A stretch of DNA of 51,849 nucleotides, taken from the NCBI GenBank assembly GCA_903879705.1, contig CAIRMO010000012.1, positions 1 through 51,849 on the forward strand, read 5' to 3'. Below are positions 25,658 through 35,000 of this stretch, one piece after another. A program made the translations under genes and the position numbers. Origin of the DNA: an uncultured Candidatus Competibacteraceae bacterium. Its GTDB lineage: Bacteria > Pseudomonadota > Gammaproteobacteria > Competibacterales > Competibacteraceae. The first letter of the stretch is position 1. Every line of letters begins with the position of its first letter. A model generated the notes under the pieces. It was not told where the DNA came from and ran no database searches. It saw nothing but the letters and a program-made list of their open reading frames with translations.

Positions 25658-26854
25658 ATGAAATACCAGTACAGCGCATTCAACGCCCAGAGCAAGTCGA
25701 TTGAAGGGACCGTGCAGGCCGATCACGAGCGGGCCGCCATCCGCCAGTTGCAACGGCAGGGTCTGACCGTGGTCGAACTGCGCCAGGCGATCGCGCCAGT
25801 CCGGGCGGGCAGCCAGCGGCCGCCGGGTTCTCAGGAACTGCAAATGGCGCTGCACCAGTTGATCACCCTGCTGGAATCGGGCGTCACCCTCAACGAAGCG
25901 ATCACCTCGCTGGCCGAAACCCAGCCGCATCCGTTCATGGCCCGCGCCTTTACCGGCATGGCGACCCAATTACAGCGCGGCGCAGGGTTCGCCGCTGCCC
26001 TGCGCCAGAGCGGCTTGCCGCTGCCGGGCTATTTTCAGCAACTGGCCGAGGCCGGCGAACTGACCGGCCATCTGGCCGAGGCGCTGCGCGGCGGGCTGAA
26101 CCAGTATCAGTATGAACAAACCATCGCGGCGGAATTTCGCAACGCCCTGATCTATCCCACCATCCTGATCGTGTCCGGCATCGCGGCCGTGCTGCTGATC
26201 TTTATCCTGGTGGTGCCAAAATTCTCCTCCCTGCTGACCAAGACCAAGGCGACCGTGCCGCTGCTGTCCGAGTGGGTGCTGGGCCTGGGCATGTTCGTGA
26301 ATCAGCATCTGGCTGGGTTCGCCCTGGTCGGGATCGCGCTGGCGCTGATCGTGGCGACCACGGCGGCCCGGCCGGCGGCCCAACAATGGGCGCTGGATGC
26401 CGCCAGTCGTGCCCCGTTGATCGGCAGTTGGCTACGCCAGGCCGAAATCGGGCGCTGGGCGGCGCTGCTGGGTACGCTGCTGACCAACCGGGTCGAGCTG
26501 ATGCGGGCGCTGGAGTTGAGCGGACGGGGTACCCGCTTGAGCCAGTTCCGCTCCGGCTTGCAACAGGTTGGCGCGGCAGTGCGGCGCGGGGTGCATCTAT
26601 CGCAGGCGCTGGCGGATCATGTCGCCTTCGACGCCACCAGTTGCAACCTGATTCGGGTTGGCGAGCGCAGCGGCGAATTGCCGCGGATGTTGCAATCCCT
26701 GGCCGTCCTGTACACCGAAAATGGCCGGCAACGAATGAAACGGTTTCTGTTGTTGCTGGAACCGGCGGCGATTTTATTGATCGGCGGCGTGATCGGCTTG
26801 ATCATGACCGGCATCATTCTGGCCATCGTGACAGTCAATGACATCAAGATTTGA
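25658..26854 (+). CDS. gspF: Type II secretion inner-membrane platform protein GspF
   Basis: 398 residues, standard length, with two repeated cytoplasmic T2SSF domains and three membrane segments. Landmarks are YQYSAFNAQSKSIEGTVQAD at the N-terminus, LLESGVTLNEAI near 70, LAEAGELTGHLAEALRG near 130 and the membrane segments NALIYPTILIVSGIAAVLLIF (from residue 160) and a second Gly/Ile-rich helix at the C-terminus. It is the polytopic base for the GspE ATPase. It follows gspE after 33 bp. Confidence 0.95.
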   Translation: MKYQYSAFNAQSKSIEGTVQADHERAAIRQLQRQGLTVVELRQAIAPVRAGSQRPPGSQELQMALHQLITLLESGVTLNEAITSLAETQPHPFMARAFTGMATQLQRGAGFAAALRQSGLPLPGYFQQLAEAGELTGHLAEALRGGLNQYQYEQTIAAEFRNALIYPTILIVSGIAAVLLIFILVVPKFSSLLTKTKATVPLLSEWVLGLGMFVNQHLAGFALVGIALALIVATTAARPAAQQWALDAASRAPLIGSWLRQAEIGRWAALLGTLLTNRVELMRALELSGRGTRLSQFRSGLQQVGAAVRRGVHLSQALADHVAFDATSCNLIRVGERSGELPRMLQSLAVLYTENGRQRMKRFLLLLEPAAILLIGGVIGLIMTGIILAIVTVNDIKI

Positions 26855-26902
26855 AGGCTACCGGATTTGAATGAACGTCATTACCAACGAGGATCAATGC
26901 TG

Positions 26903-27340
26903 ATGGGTCAACAACGAAACCTGCGCGGCTTCACCCTGCTGGAAATGCTGGTGGTGCTGGTCATCATCGGCCTGCTGGCGGGACTGGTCGGGCCGCGTCT
27001 GTTTGGCAAGGTGGATGAATCCAAGGTGAAGACCACACAAACCCAGATCAAAATGCTGCGCGGCGCGCTGGAAGCGATGCGGCTGGACACCGGGCGTTTT
27101 CCGACCCCGCAGGAGGGCTTGGCCACTCTGTACTCCCCGCCCGGTGACGAAAAATTGAAAACCCGCTGGAAGGGGCCTTACCTGGACGAGCGGGTGCCGC
27201 TGGATGCGTGGGGCAACCCTTATCAATACGGCTTTCCCGGCCCCGAAGGCCAGCCGTTCGCGCTGTATTCGCTGGGGGCCGACGGGCAGCTCGGCGGCGA
27301 GGGTTACGATGCCGATCTTGGCTATCTGCCGCCGCGCTGA
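26903..27340 (+). CDS. gspG: Major pseudopilin GspG
   Basis: 145 residues from ATG 26903. The prepilin peptidase site is RG/FTLLEMLVVLVIIGLL with Gly -1 and Glu +5, followed by the hydrophobic helix. The globular part has the GspG end pattern (LDAWGNPYQYGFPG, YSLGADGQLGGEG) with the Asp/Gly loop that binds calcium in this family. An in-frame TTG at 26867 would add a 12-residue leader, but GAGGA at 26889-26893 is well placed for 26903. It forms the pseudopilus shaft. Confidence 0.95.
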   Translation: MGQQRNLRGFTLLEMLVVLVIIGLLAGLVGPRLFGKVDESKVKTTQTQIKMLRGALEAMRLDTGRFPTPQEGLATLYSPPGDEKLKTRWKGPYLDERVPLDAWGNPYQYGFPGPEGQPFALYSLGADGQLGGEGYDADLGYLPPR

Positions 27341-27728
27341 TGATCGGGGGCGGGGATTTACCCTGCTGGAGCTGCTGATCGTGTTGGCGCTGTTTGGCCT
27401 ACTGACGGCGCTGGTGGTTCCCCGTTTTGTCGCGCTCTATGACAGCCTCAACGCAGCCCATCAGCGCGACGAGGCGTTGCGCCAGATTGCCGGGTTGGGT
27501 TATCGGGCGTTCCAGAAGGGGCAGGAACTGGTGGTCGGGGTTCCAGCGGCGGGTGCCTCGTCGCAGTGGTCCCTGCCGGACGGCTGGTCGCTCCAGGCCA
27601 AGCCGCCGGTGCGCTATTACCGCAACGGGGCCTGCTCAGGCGGGGTGATCGAGGTGACTTCTCCGCAGGGGGTGGAACGGTTGGTCCTGGTTCCGCCATT
27701 GTGCCGACCGCAGGTCAACGCCCGTTGA
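27309..27728 (+). CDS. gspH: Minor pseudopilin GspH
   Basis: About 139 residues. The prepilin motif RG/FTLLELLIVLALFGLLTAL has Gly -1 and Glu +5. The start is uncertain: ATG 27309 (overlapping gspG by 32 bp) or TTG 27318 both give a sensible 13-16-residue leader; a longer frame opening at 27204 is not plausible as a pseudopilin. It carries a GspH-like globular domain with one Cys pair near the C-terminus (ACSG ... PLCRPQ). The stop overlaps the gspI start (TTGA). Confidence 0.88.
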   Translation: MPILAICRRADDRGRGFTLLELLIVLALFGLLTALVVPRFVALYDSLNAAHQRDEALRQIAGLGYRAFQKGQELVVGVPAAGASSQWSLPDGWSLQAKPPVRYYRNGACSGGVIEVTSPQGVERLVLVPPLCRPQVNAR

Positions 27729-28141
27729 ACCGTCGCAACGCCGGCTTCTCGCTGCTGGAGGCGATCGTGGCGCTGGCGCTGGTGGCCAGCGTTGGCATGA
27801 CCCTGCTGAGCTGGTTGAATAACAGTCTGTTGGGACTGCGCCGGGCGCAGGCGGTCAGCGACATTCAGGCGGCGCGGCGCAACGCGCTGGCTTATCTGGA
27901 AACCCTCAATCCGATGGTGACCCCACAAGGCGAAGCGGAACTGGGCGGCTGGCGACTGCGCTGGCAGGCGCGCGAAGTGGAGCCTACCCGGGATGGCGTC
28001 GATCATCCGATCGGCATCAGCCTGTATCTCATGGGGTTATACGATACCCGGGTTTGGCTCGAGCGCGGGCCGGATGCAACCGATGAATTTGTGCTGCGCC
28101 AGGTCGGCTACCGGCAAGTCCGCCAACCGTCGCTCGATTAG
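27725..28141 (+). CDS. gspI: Minor pseudopilin GspI
   Basis: 138 residues from TTG at 27725, which overlaps the gspH stop as TTGA. The leader is only seven residues (MNRRNAG) before the cleavage site AG/FSLLEAIVALALVASVGM, with Glu +5 present. The globular part has LLSWLNNSLLGLRRAQ and GGWRLRWQAREVEP as in GspI. It forms the pseudopilus tip with H, J and K. A longer upstream frame opening at 27566 is just the gspH coding region read in another frame. Confidence 0.88.
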   Translation: MNRRNAGFSLLEAIVALALVASVGMTLLSWLNNSLLGLRRAQAVSDIQAARRNALAYLETLNPMVTPQGEAELGGWRLRWQAREVEPTRDGVDHPIGISLYLMGLYDTRVWLERGPDATDEFVLRQVGYRQVRQPSLD

Positions 28142-28152
28142 ACGCCCTGACT

Positions 28153-28836
28153 ATGGCTGCAAGCCCTCACCCCCAACCCCTCTCCCACCGGGAGAGGGGA
28201 GTTTTTAGGCTGTTTTTTACCACCGGTTTTACCCTGCTGGAAATGCTGGTGACCCTGGTGATTGTCAGTCTGCTGATGGCGTTGTTGATGCAAACCCTGC
28301 TGTATGCGCTGCAATTGCGCACCCGGATTCTGGAGCAGCAATGGCAACAACAGGCAGTGGTCTTGCAAGAGTACTGGTTTCGCAGCAGCAGCGCGGCGCT
28401 GGCCCCTGGCAAAAAAGATCAGCCCGAGGGGGTGTTCAGCGGCGATCGCGTCGGTTTCCGGGGCCTGAGTCTGGCGCCATTGCTGGGCGACCTGGGCATA
28501 CCGATCCGGATCGAGTGGCGGCTGGAGACCGAGGCAAAGGACATCACCTTGCGTTACCGGCAGAGCGAGGATGCGCAGGGCTGGATCATCGCCCATTGGG
28601 TGGGAATCCAGGCTGGATTCCGTTACCGCGACGAAGCCGGGCAATGGAGCGAGCGCTGGCCACCGGCGGGGTTAGCGGTTTCCGCGACCGAACCCGGCCT
28701 TCCGCAACTCCCCACCGCCATCCGGCTGGACATCACCAGGACCGAAGCGCCGGTGCTGTGGTTATCCGCCATCACCGGTCGGCGGGATCCGAAAATGGAT
28801 ATCCAGGAATGGTTACGCTCCGCGAATCCCCTGTAA
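28153..28836 (+). CDS. gspJ: Minor pseudopilin GspJ with a repeat-derived leader
   Basis: 227 residues. The cleavage site is TG/FTLLEMLVTLVIVSLLMALL with Glu +5. The globular region has QQQAVVLQEYWFRSSSAAL and YRDEAGQWSERWPP, typical of GspJ. The unusual point is the leader of about 25 residues: its first half (ASPHPQPLSHRERG) is encoded by a dispersed intergenic repeat at 28164-28200. I see no other ATG, GTG or TTG between the repeat and the cleavage site, so the gene apparently uses the repeat as part of its leader. The 3' end overlaps gspK by 28 bp. Confidence 0.88.
   Translation: MAASPHPQPLSHRERGVFRLFFTTGFTLLEMLVTLVIVSLLMALLMQTLLYALQLRTRILEQQWQQQAVVLQEYWFRSSSAALAPGKKDQPEGVFSGDRVGFRGLSLAPLLGDLGIPIRIEWRLETEAKDITLRYRQSEDAQGWIIAHWVGIQAGFRYRDEAGQWSERWPPAGLAVSATEPGLPQLPTAIRLDITRTEAPVLWLSAITGRRDPKMDIQEWLRSANPL
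28164..28200. repeat. Dispersed palindromic repeat inside the gspJ leader
   Basis: CCCTCACCCCCAACCCCTCT followed by CCCACCGGGAGAGGGGA forms a stem-loop (CCCCTCTCCC / GGGAGAGGGG) known as a common intergenic repeat of many proteobacteria. A related copy lies at 51490-51524. Here it is within coding sequence. Confidence 0.8.
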
Positions 28837-29876
28837 CCTGCGCTTTGCACCGGCAACGTGGTTTTATCCTGGTCGCGACGCTGTGGTTACTAGCCCTGCT
28901 CACCGTCGCCGCATCCTATCTGGCCTACTGGACCACCGAGGCCATCGACAACGCCTGGCGGGAGCAGCAAGCCTGGCGAGCGGCCATCGACGCACATGGC
29001 ACCCAGGCCGCGGTGCTGTATTTGCTTAGCACTCAGCGTTTTACTGTAGCGGGGCTGACGCTTGAATTACCACTGACTCCGGCCAACACTGAGGAGTTCG
29101 AGCAACCAGTCGGTAATGAGTTGACGCTGGATGACCGGCGTTATCGCGGCCTGGGCCAAACCGTATTCGCACTGCAAGACGAAGCCGGATTGGTGGGACT
29201 AACCTACCCTAATTCCACCCAACTGGAGCAATTGCTGGGCTTGCTGGGCATCCCTCTGGAGCAACGTAGTCCGTTGATCGCAAAGCTCCAGGATTACAGC
29301 GACACTGACGACCTGTACCGACTGAACGGCGCGGAAGCCCGGCAGTATCAGGAACGCGGCCAGTCCCCGCCGCCGAATCGCGAACTGCTGACCGCTTGGG
29401 AAGCTCGCGCCGTTCTCGATTGGTCGGGCTACGAGGCCTTGTGGCAGAGCCAGCGCCTGCCGCGCCTGACGACAGCGCGGGTAAGCAACTACCCCAATCC
29501 CAACACCGCGCCGTTGCTTAACTTGCAAACGCTCACCAACGTCGATGTTGAAGCGGCCCGCCGGATTGTGGCGGGCCGCCCTTACCTGAGTTATTACGCG
29601 CTTAATGTGGTGGTCGGGGCACCTCTGCCGATTGACGAACTGTCGTTCAGTCTCTTGCCCTCGGAATCCATCCGTCTGACCCTGAGCCATCCAGACTGGC
29701 CGGGGCGGCGGGAGATCCATATCGAATTGACGCCCCAAAACACCGCACAACCCTGGTTGATTGATTATGCCCTCGACCTTCCTGCCGACAATGATCCAAC
29801 GACTTCGCCTCCCGCCCCAGTGGCAAGCCCTGTTTTCGCCGAGGCGCCTGCTGCGCCGCCAGCACGAACTCGATGA
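28809..29876 (+). CDS. gspK: Minor pseudopilin GspK
   Basis: 355 residues from ATG 28809 (TTG 28845 is an alternative). The cleavage site is RG/FILVATLWLLALLTVAASYLA; it lacks Glu +5, as is normal for GspK, the tip pseudopilin. The large alpha-helical insert domain is present (EEFEQPVGNEL through KLQDYSDTDDLYRLNGAEA, the latter being the characteristic GspK aspartate-rich stretch, and a helix-hairpin-helix-like NLQTLTNVDVEAARRIVAGRP). The frame is open far upstream through gspJ (from 28341), but that part is a shadow. The 3' end overlaps the gspL reading frame unusually far. Confidence 0.9.
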   Translation: MVTLRESPVTCALHRQRGFILVATLWLLALLTVAASYLAYWTTEAIDNAWREQQAWRAAIDAHGTQAAVLYLLSTQRFTVAGLTLELPLTPANTEEFEQPVGNELTLDDRRYRGLGQTVFALQDEAGLVGLTYPNSTQLEQLLGLLGIPLEQRSPLIAKLQDYSDTDDLYRLNGAEARQYQERGQSPPPNRELLTAWEARAVLDWSGYEALWQSQRLPRLTTARVSNYPNPNTAPLLNLQTLTNVDVEAARRIVAGRPYLSYYALNVVVGAPLPIDELSFSLLPSESIRLTLSHPDWPGRREIHIELTPQNTAQPWLIDYALDLPADNDPTTSPPAPVASPVFAEAPAAPPARTR

Positions 29877-30879
29877 CGCTGGCGGCGGCTATGGCGGGCG
29901 CGAGTGGGTACTGGCGCGCAGTCTGTGCCGGTTCCGTTGCTTTGACTTGGAGACGGTCCCGGCTCGCGACCGGGCGAGTGCGCTGCGCCTGAAAATCCGC
30001 CAGTGGACTCCTTTTCCGAGCAGCGGCGATTATGTGGTCTGGCGCGGTGAGCAGGCGCTGGTGTGGCTGTGGGATGCCGCCAGCCAGCAGGAAGCGATGA
30101 CCCAAGCCGGCATCCGCAATGCGCGGATTTTACCGGAAACGGTGCTGCATCCGCTGCCGGCCACCGATGGGCCGCGCCTGATCCAAAGCCTGGATGGGGT
30201 TGAGGGACAACACTGGCAGGATGGACAACTGCTGGCCAGCCACTGGTGGCCGGAGTTGCCGACCGCGGCGACCTGGCGGCATTTTCAGCGCGGCAATGGT
30301 GGCATTGTGCTGGCTGAGCCGCCAGCGGCTGAGCCGGTCACCTTGCTGGCGCGGCCCTGGGGACGGCCATCACGGTTTGCCGGCTGGCTGGGACTGGACG
30401 CCCGCCAGCAGCAACTGGGCTTGATTGCCGCAGCGCTGGTGTGGTGGGTGCTGGTCTGCTGGCAGTTGGCCATCGGCTGGCAATGGCGACAGGCCAACGA
30501 AGCGCTGGCGGCGCAACTGGAGGTGGAGCAGATGAAGGTTGAGCCGGTGTTGAAACTGCGCGAGCAGGCGCTGGCCGAACGCGAGGCGGCGCTGACCCTG
30601 TTGCAGTTGCTGCAATATCCCCGGCAGTTGGAACTCTGGGCGCGGCTGGCGGAGAAGCTGCCGCGCGGTTCGCCGAAGCTGATCGAATGGCGTTATGCGG
30701 TCGATAAACTGGAAATTCTGGTCAACGATCCGGAGGCCGATCCGCGCGAATATGTCTCGGCTTTACAGACCGCGCCGGAGTTTAGCGACGTGAGCGCCGA
30801 GGCGGGCCGGGAGCCGGGGCAATTTCGGGTGCGGTTGCAACTGAAGGGCCGGGAAGCGGCGGTCAAGGCGAAGGAATAA
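29791..30879 (+). CDS. gspL: Type II secretion protein GspL-like (PilN/GspL)
   Basis: About 362 residues. The N-terminal cytoplasmic part has RDRASALRLKIRQWTPFPS near 55-75 and VLHPLPATDG, as in divergent GspL proteins. One membrane helix follows (LGLIAAALVWWVLVCWQLAIG, from about residue 210), and then a periplasmic coiled coil and ferredoxin-like fold. It links GspE to GspM. The start is unclear: TTG 29761, ATG 29767 and ATG 29791 are all inside gspK with no good SD, giving an 86-116 bp overlap. The order and topology support GspL although sequence similarity is low. Confidence 0.78.
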   Translation: MIQRLRLPPQWQALFSPRRLLRRQHELDDAGGGYGGREWVLARSLCRFRCFDLETVPARDRASALRLKIRQWTPFPSSGDYVVWRGEQALVWLWDAASQQEAMTQAGIRNARILPETVLHPLPATDGPRLIQSLDGVEGQHWQDGQLLASHWWPELPTAATWRHFQRGNGGIVLAEPPAAEPVTLLARPWGRPSRFAGWLGLDARQQQLGLIAAALVWWVLVCWQLAIGWQWRQANEALAAQLEVEQMKVEPVLKLREQALAEREAALTLLQLLQYPRQLELWARLAEKLPRGSPKLIEWRYAVDKLEILVNDPEADPREYVSALQTAPEFSDVSAEAGREPGQFRVRLQLKGREAAVKAKE

Positions 30880-30882
30880 CCA

Positions 30883-31455
30883 ATGGCGATAGCGACGGGT
30901 TGGTGGGATCCGGTGGTGGACGAGTGGCGGCGGAATCTGCGGCTGCGGCTGGGCGTGCTGGCGCTGGCGGTGATTTTGGCCGGTTACGCGCTGCTGACGC
31001 TGGCCGATCAGCTTAAGCCATTGCGCGCCGAGCATCAGCGGCTGCGCCAGCAGTTGGTCAATGTGCGAACTCTGGCGGAACAGCGGTTCTGGGAGGAGCG
31101 GCTCAATGCGGCCCGTGCGCTGCGGGTACAAGTGGAAGGCTGGTTGTGGCGAGCGGACAGCCGAGGACTGGCTAACGCCGATGTGCAGAACTGGCTCAAC
31201 GCCCAACTGAAAACGGCACAGATCACGCCGACCCGGGTGCAGGTCGAACCGGCGCGGGAGCTGACCGATCATCCTGGTCTGTGGGAAGTGACGGCTCGAC
31301 TGGACGCTCCGCTGGCGTTAGAAAATCTGCGCGAGTTGCTGCGGCTGATTGAGGGCGATGCCCGGCTGACCGTGATTGAGCGGCTCGAAGCGCTGCCCGG
31401 CGATCCGCCGCGGTTTTCGCTGGGGCTGAAAGCCTACTTTCAGGATTTGCCATGA
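30883..31455 (+). CDS. gspM: Type II secretion protein GspM-like
   Basis: 190 residues. A short cytoplasmic start is followed by one membrane helix (LGVLALAVILAGYALLTLA near 24-42), a coiled coil (KPLRAEHQRLRQQLVNVRTL) and a periplasmic ferredoxin-like domain (ITPTRVQVEPA ... WEVTARLDAPLALENLRELLRLIE). This is the GspM/PilO topology. It begins 3 bp after gspL and overlaps the next gene by 4 bp (ATGA). It stabilises GspL in the assembly platform. Confidence 0.8.
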   Translation: MAIATGWWDPVVDEWRRNLRLRLGVLALAVILAGYALLTLADQLKPLRAEHQRLRQQLVNVRTLAEQRFWEERLNAARALRVQVEGWLWRADSRGLANADVQNWLNAQLKTAQITPTRVQVEPARELTDHPGLWEVTARLDAPLALENLRELLRLIEGDARLTVIERLEALPGDPPRFSLGLKAYFQDLP

Positions 31456-31943
31456 ACCGCCGCAGTAGATGGGCCGTCGGATTGTTTCTGGCCGGACCCG
31501 TGCTGGCCTTCTGGCTGGCACCGGAACCACCCCCGGCGGGCCGCACTGGGGCCGTCGCCGAAACGCCGTGGATGTTGCCATCGTTGCCATCGACGGGGGC
31601 GGTGCAGGCCGCTTATGAGCAGTTGCGGGCCCGGCGGGCGGCGGCGTTAGCCAAGAGCGGTGGCAGCGGCAATTCAGATCGCGCGGACGGAACCGATCCG
31701 CCGCTGGCGGAAGGCGACTGGCGGCTGCGGGGAGTGGTTCAGGCGGATGGTCAGCGCTACGCGGTGATTGAGACGGTGGCGGGCAAGACTCAGCGGTTCC
31801 GCGAAGGCGAGTTGTTGCCCAAGGGCGAAAAACTGGTGGCGGTACGGCGGGATTCCATCGAGATTCGGGATCGGGATGCGACGAAAACCCGGACGCTGTA
31901 TCGGGTGAAGACTGAGCCGCCGGTTGAGAAGAAGCAGCCCTGA
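31452..31943 (+). CDS. GspC/XpsN-like protein with HR domain
   Basis: 163 residues. An N-terminal membrane anchor (WAVGLFLAGPVLAFWLAP) is followed by a Pro/Ala-rich linker and a small beta domain (WRLRGVVQADGQRYAVIETV ... RFREGELLPKGEKLVAVRRD) of the homology-region type of GspC, which contacts the secretin N0 domain. There is no PDZ domain, so it is like the short XpsN/GspC variants. It overlaps gspM by 4 bp and ends the operon; a palindromic repeat lies directly downstream. Its partner gspD is 6 kb away. Confidence 0.72.
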   Translation: MNRRSRWAVGLFLAGPVLAFWLAPEPPPAGRTGAVAETPWMLPSLPSTGAVQAAYEQLRARRAAALAKSGGSGNSDRADGTDPPLAEGDWRLRGVVQADGQRYAVIETVAGKTQRFREGELLPKGEKLVAVRRDSIEIRDRDATKTRTLYRVKTEPPVEKKQP

Positions 31944-31950
31944 AAACACT

Positions 31951-32050
31951 GTAGCCCGGATGCAGGCCGTCAGGCCGTAATCCGGGGATTGCCGATTCGC
32001 TGCTGCCTTCCGCAATCGTCCCGGATTCCGCTTCGCTGCATCCGGGCTAC
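31951..32050. repeat. GTAGCCCGGATG palindromic repeat (family A)
   Basis: A 100-bp unit starting GTAGCCCGGATGCAGGCCGT and ending CATCCGGGCTAC, so the ends are complementary. It lies between the convergent gspC/N-like and GT41 genes and may act as a bidirectional transcription barrier (inference). Confidence 0.85.
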
Positions 32051-32063
32051 GGGGCGACAGGAT

Positions 32064-35000
32064 TCAAGCGACTTCCGTTTCCGCCTCCAGCTTCCGCGCC
32101 AGCGTGAAGCATTCTTCAGCTTCTTTGCCATAGCCGCCCAGCGCCTGCCATACCGTTCCTAACTGATGAAGAGTTTTGGCATCGCGCGGACGCAGTTCTA
32201 GCGCCTTGCGATAACTCTCGATGGCCTCATCCACCCGGCCCGCGCCGCGCAACGCATTGCCCAGGTTGTAGTGGCCTTCGGCGAAAAACGGCTCAAATTC
32301 CAGCACCCGTTTGTAGTGTTTCGCGGCTGAGGTGAACCGGCTTTGCGCCTCCAGCGCGGCGCCCATGTTGTTAAGCGCCTCAACATAATCGGGTTTCAGC
32401 GCCAGGGCGCGGCGGCAACTGGCCTCGGCCTGATCCGGTTTGCCCAGCATCAGGCGGGCAATCGCCAAATTGTTATGGAACTGCGGATGATCGCCAAAGC
32501 ATTCCACCGCTCGTGCCAGATACTCCTCAGCCTTGGCGAAATCGCCGCGCTGGTAATAAATGCCACCCAGCCGGTTCCAGGCATCGGCATGTTCAGGCAC
32601 CGCCTCGACCACGGCTTGATACACCTCTTCTGCTGCCTCCAGTTCCCCCACTCGCAGCCACTCATAGCCGCGTTGCAACGCCTGGGTCAGCGTCATCGGC
32701 ATGCCCCTAATCATCAGTTTGATCGCGGGCGGGGCCAGGGTCGGGGCGGGGGCGCCTTGCGCAATGGCGGCGACCGCGGCGATGGCTTCGACCGCTTCCG
32801 AACCCATCGAATCGGAATCCTGCCCGGTCTCAGCCGCTTCAGGGGCAGGGAGGCGCTGCGTAACCGGCACTTGCAACGCCGCTTCGTCGGGCGGTGGAAC
32901 GATGAGCGGGGTGCGCTGGGCAAAATCGAAGTCCGGGTCGGCGCACCATAGCTGCCACATCGCCCGGTAGGCATTTTCCAGGGTGCGGGTGAAACGCAGG
33001 GCGTCCATGATCGGCGCTACCGCCACTTGCGCCCGTAACCGCCGCCGCAAGTCCGCCAGCCCCGGTAAATCGTTGGCCAGCCGGACGGCGATGGCGATGT
33101 ACTCCTCCGGGGTCTCCGCCACCAGATCACTCAATCCGGAGTTATTGAGCAGGCTGGCGCCGATTCGTCCCAGAAACCGGTCGCCGGCCAGCGCCACCAC
33201 CGGCACTCCCATCCACAAGGTGTCGCAGGTGGTGGTAGCGCCGTTGTAGGGGAAGGGATCAAGCCCGATATCGACCTGGTGATACCACAACAAATGCTCG
33301 TGCTGGCCGGCGTCGGCACCGGAAAACAGCAGGCGATCGGCGGGAATGCCATGACTGGCGAACTGCTCGCGCACCTTGGCCTGGTGCTTGAGATTGGCGA
33401 AATCGCCGTTTTTGAGCAGCAGGCGGGAATTCGGGATCGCCTCCAGTAACTGCGCCCACAGGGCGATCACGTTCGGGGTGACCTTGGCGAAGTTGTTGAA
33501 GCAGCCGAAGGTGAGCGGGCGACCGTCCAGCGCTGGCAGTTCGCTGACCTCCGGGCTTTCCTGGGGAGGCTGGAAGGCCATGAACACCCCCGGCAACCGG
33601 CACAACGCCTCGCTGTGAATCGCCTCCATGCCCGGCGGATGGGTGTAGTGATCGACGATGCAGTAATCCATGCCGTTGAGGCCGGTGGTGCTGGGATAGC
33701 CCAGCCAGGTGGCCTGCACCGGGGCCGGTTTGCGGGCGAACACCAGCAGGCGGTTGTAGGCGGTGACGCCAGCCAGATCGACCAGGATGTCGATTTGATC
33801 CTCGCGGATCAGGTCTGCGACTTCGTCATCAGTCAGTTTGGCCACTTCCCGCCAGTGATCGGCAGCGTCCTTGAACCGGGCAGTGACGGCATCCTGCATC
33901 TCCAGGGTGCAGGAGGAATAACAGAAAATTTCAAAAGGGCCATGGTCATGGCGGGCCAGCACCGGCTCCAGGAAGAACGCCACCGAGTGCTTGCGAAAAT
34001 CGCCGGAGACATAACCGATCCGCAGCCGACGTTCTGGATCCCGATCGTTAGGGTGGGGTCGCCATTGCGCTTTCAGTGGGGTTTCGAACCGTTCGGCAAA
34101 CCGGCGATGTTCTTCGTACAGGTCTTGCGGAGTTTTGCCGGGCGCATAGTTCATCGAGAACAACATGCCGGCGTGGCCACCGGGATTATCGGGGATCAAG
34201 TTCAGCGCCCGTTGGTAGTATTCCAGTGCTTGCTCATGATCGCCGTGGCGCTGGTAGAACCCGGCCATCCCGGTCAACCCCCGGTTGTCGTTGGGGTTAA
34301 GTTCCAGCACCCGCTCAAAACAGGCCATGGCGTCGTCGTGGCGACGTTGCTTGAGTAGCAGGTCGCCCAATTGATAATGGGCATCGGCGTAGTCGGGGGC
34401 CAGGGCGATGGCCTGGCGATAGCGGGGTTCGGCTTCTTCGCCTTGGCCCCGATCCATCAGGGCGTTGCCCAGTTGGCAATGGGCCTCGGCAAGGGTCGGT
34501 TGCAAATTGAGCGCCTTGCAGAAGTTGGCGATGGCGTCCCAGGGCTGGCCGTTAGCAAACAGCACTTTGCCCAGACTGCAATAATCGTCGGCCGCGTCTG
34601 GACACACCTCCACCAGGCGCTGGAAGTGGGGAATGGCGTCGGCGTAGCGTTGCCGGGTGGCCAACAGAATCCCCAGATTTTTCAGGGCGTCGGCGTAGTC
34701 TGGGGTCAGCTCCAGCGCTCGCTTAAGGTTGGCTTCGGCTTCATCCAGTTTGCCCTGGGCTTGTTGCACCCCGGCCAGATTGTTGTAGTGCAGGGCGTTT
34801 TCTTCCAGCGCCAAACTGCGTTCCAGGTAATGTTCGACGTCGGTGAGTTCGCCGCGCTGATAATGCACCGCGCCGATCAGGTTGAGGGCGGCCAGATGGT
34901 CGGGCAGCAGCTCCAGCACCGCCCGACTGATCTCGGCAGCGGCGTCGAGTTGCCCAGCCTGATAGGCACGCTGGGCTTCGTCCAGCGCCCGGTCGGCCTG

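Noticed and set aside
28341-28808. Upstream extension of the gspK frame to give a 511-residue protein
   Set aside because: This part lies fully within gspJ in another frame, lacks homology and would place the prepilin site 175 residues from the start.
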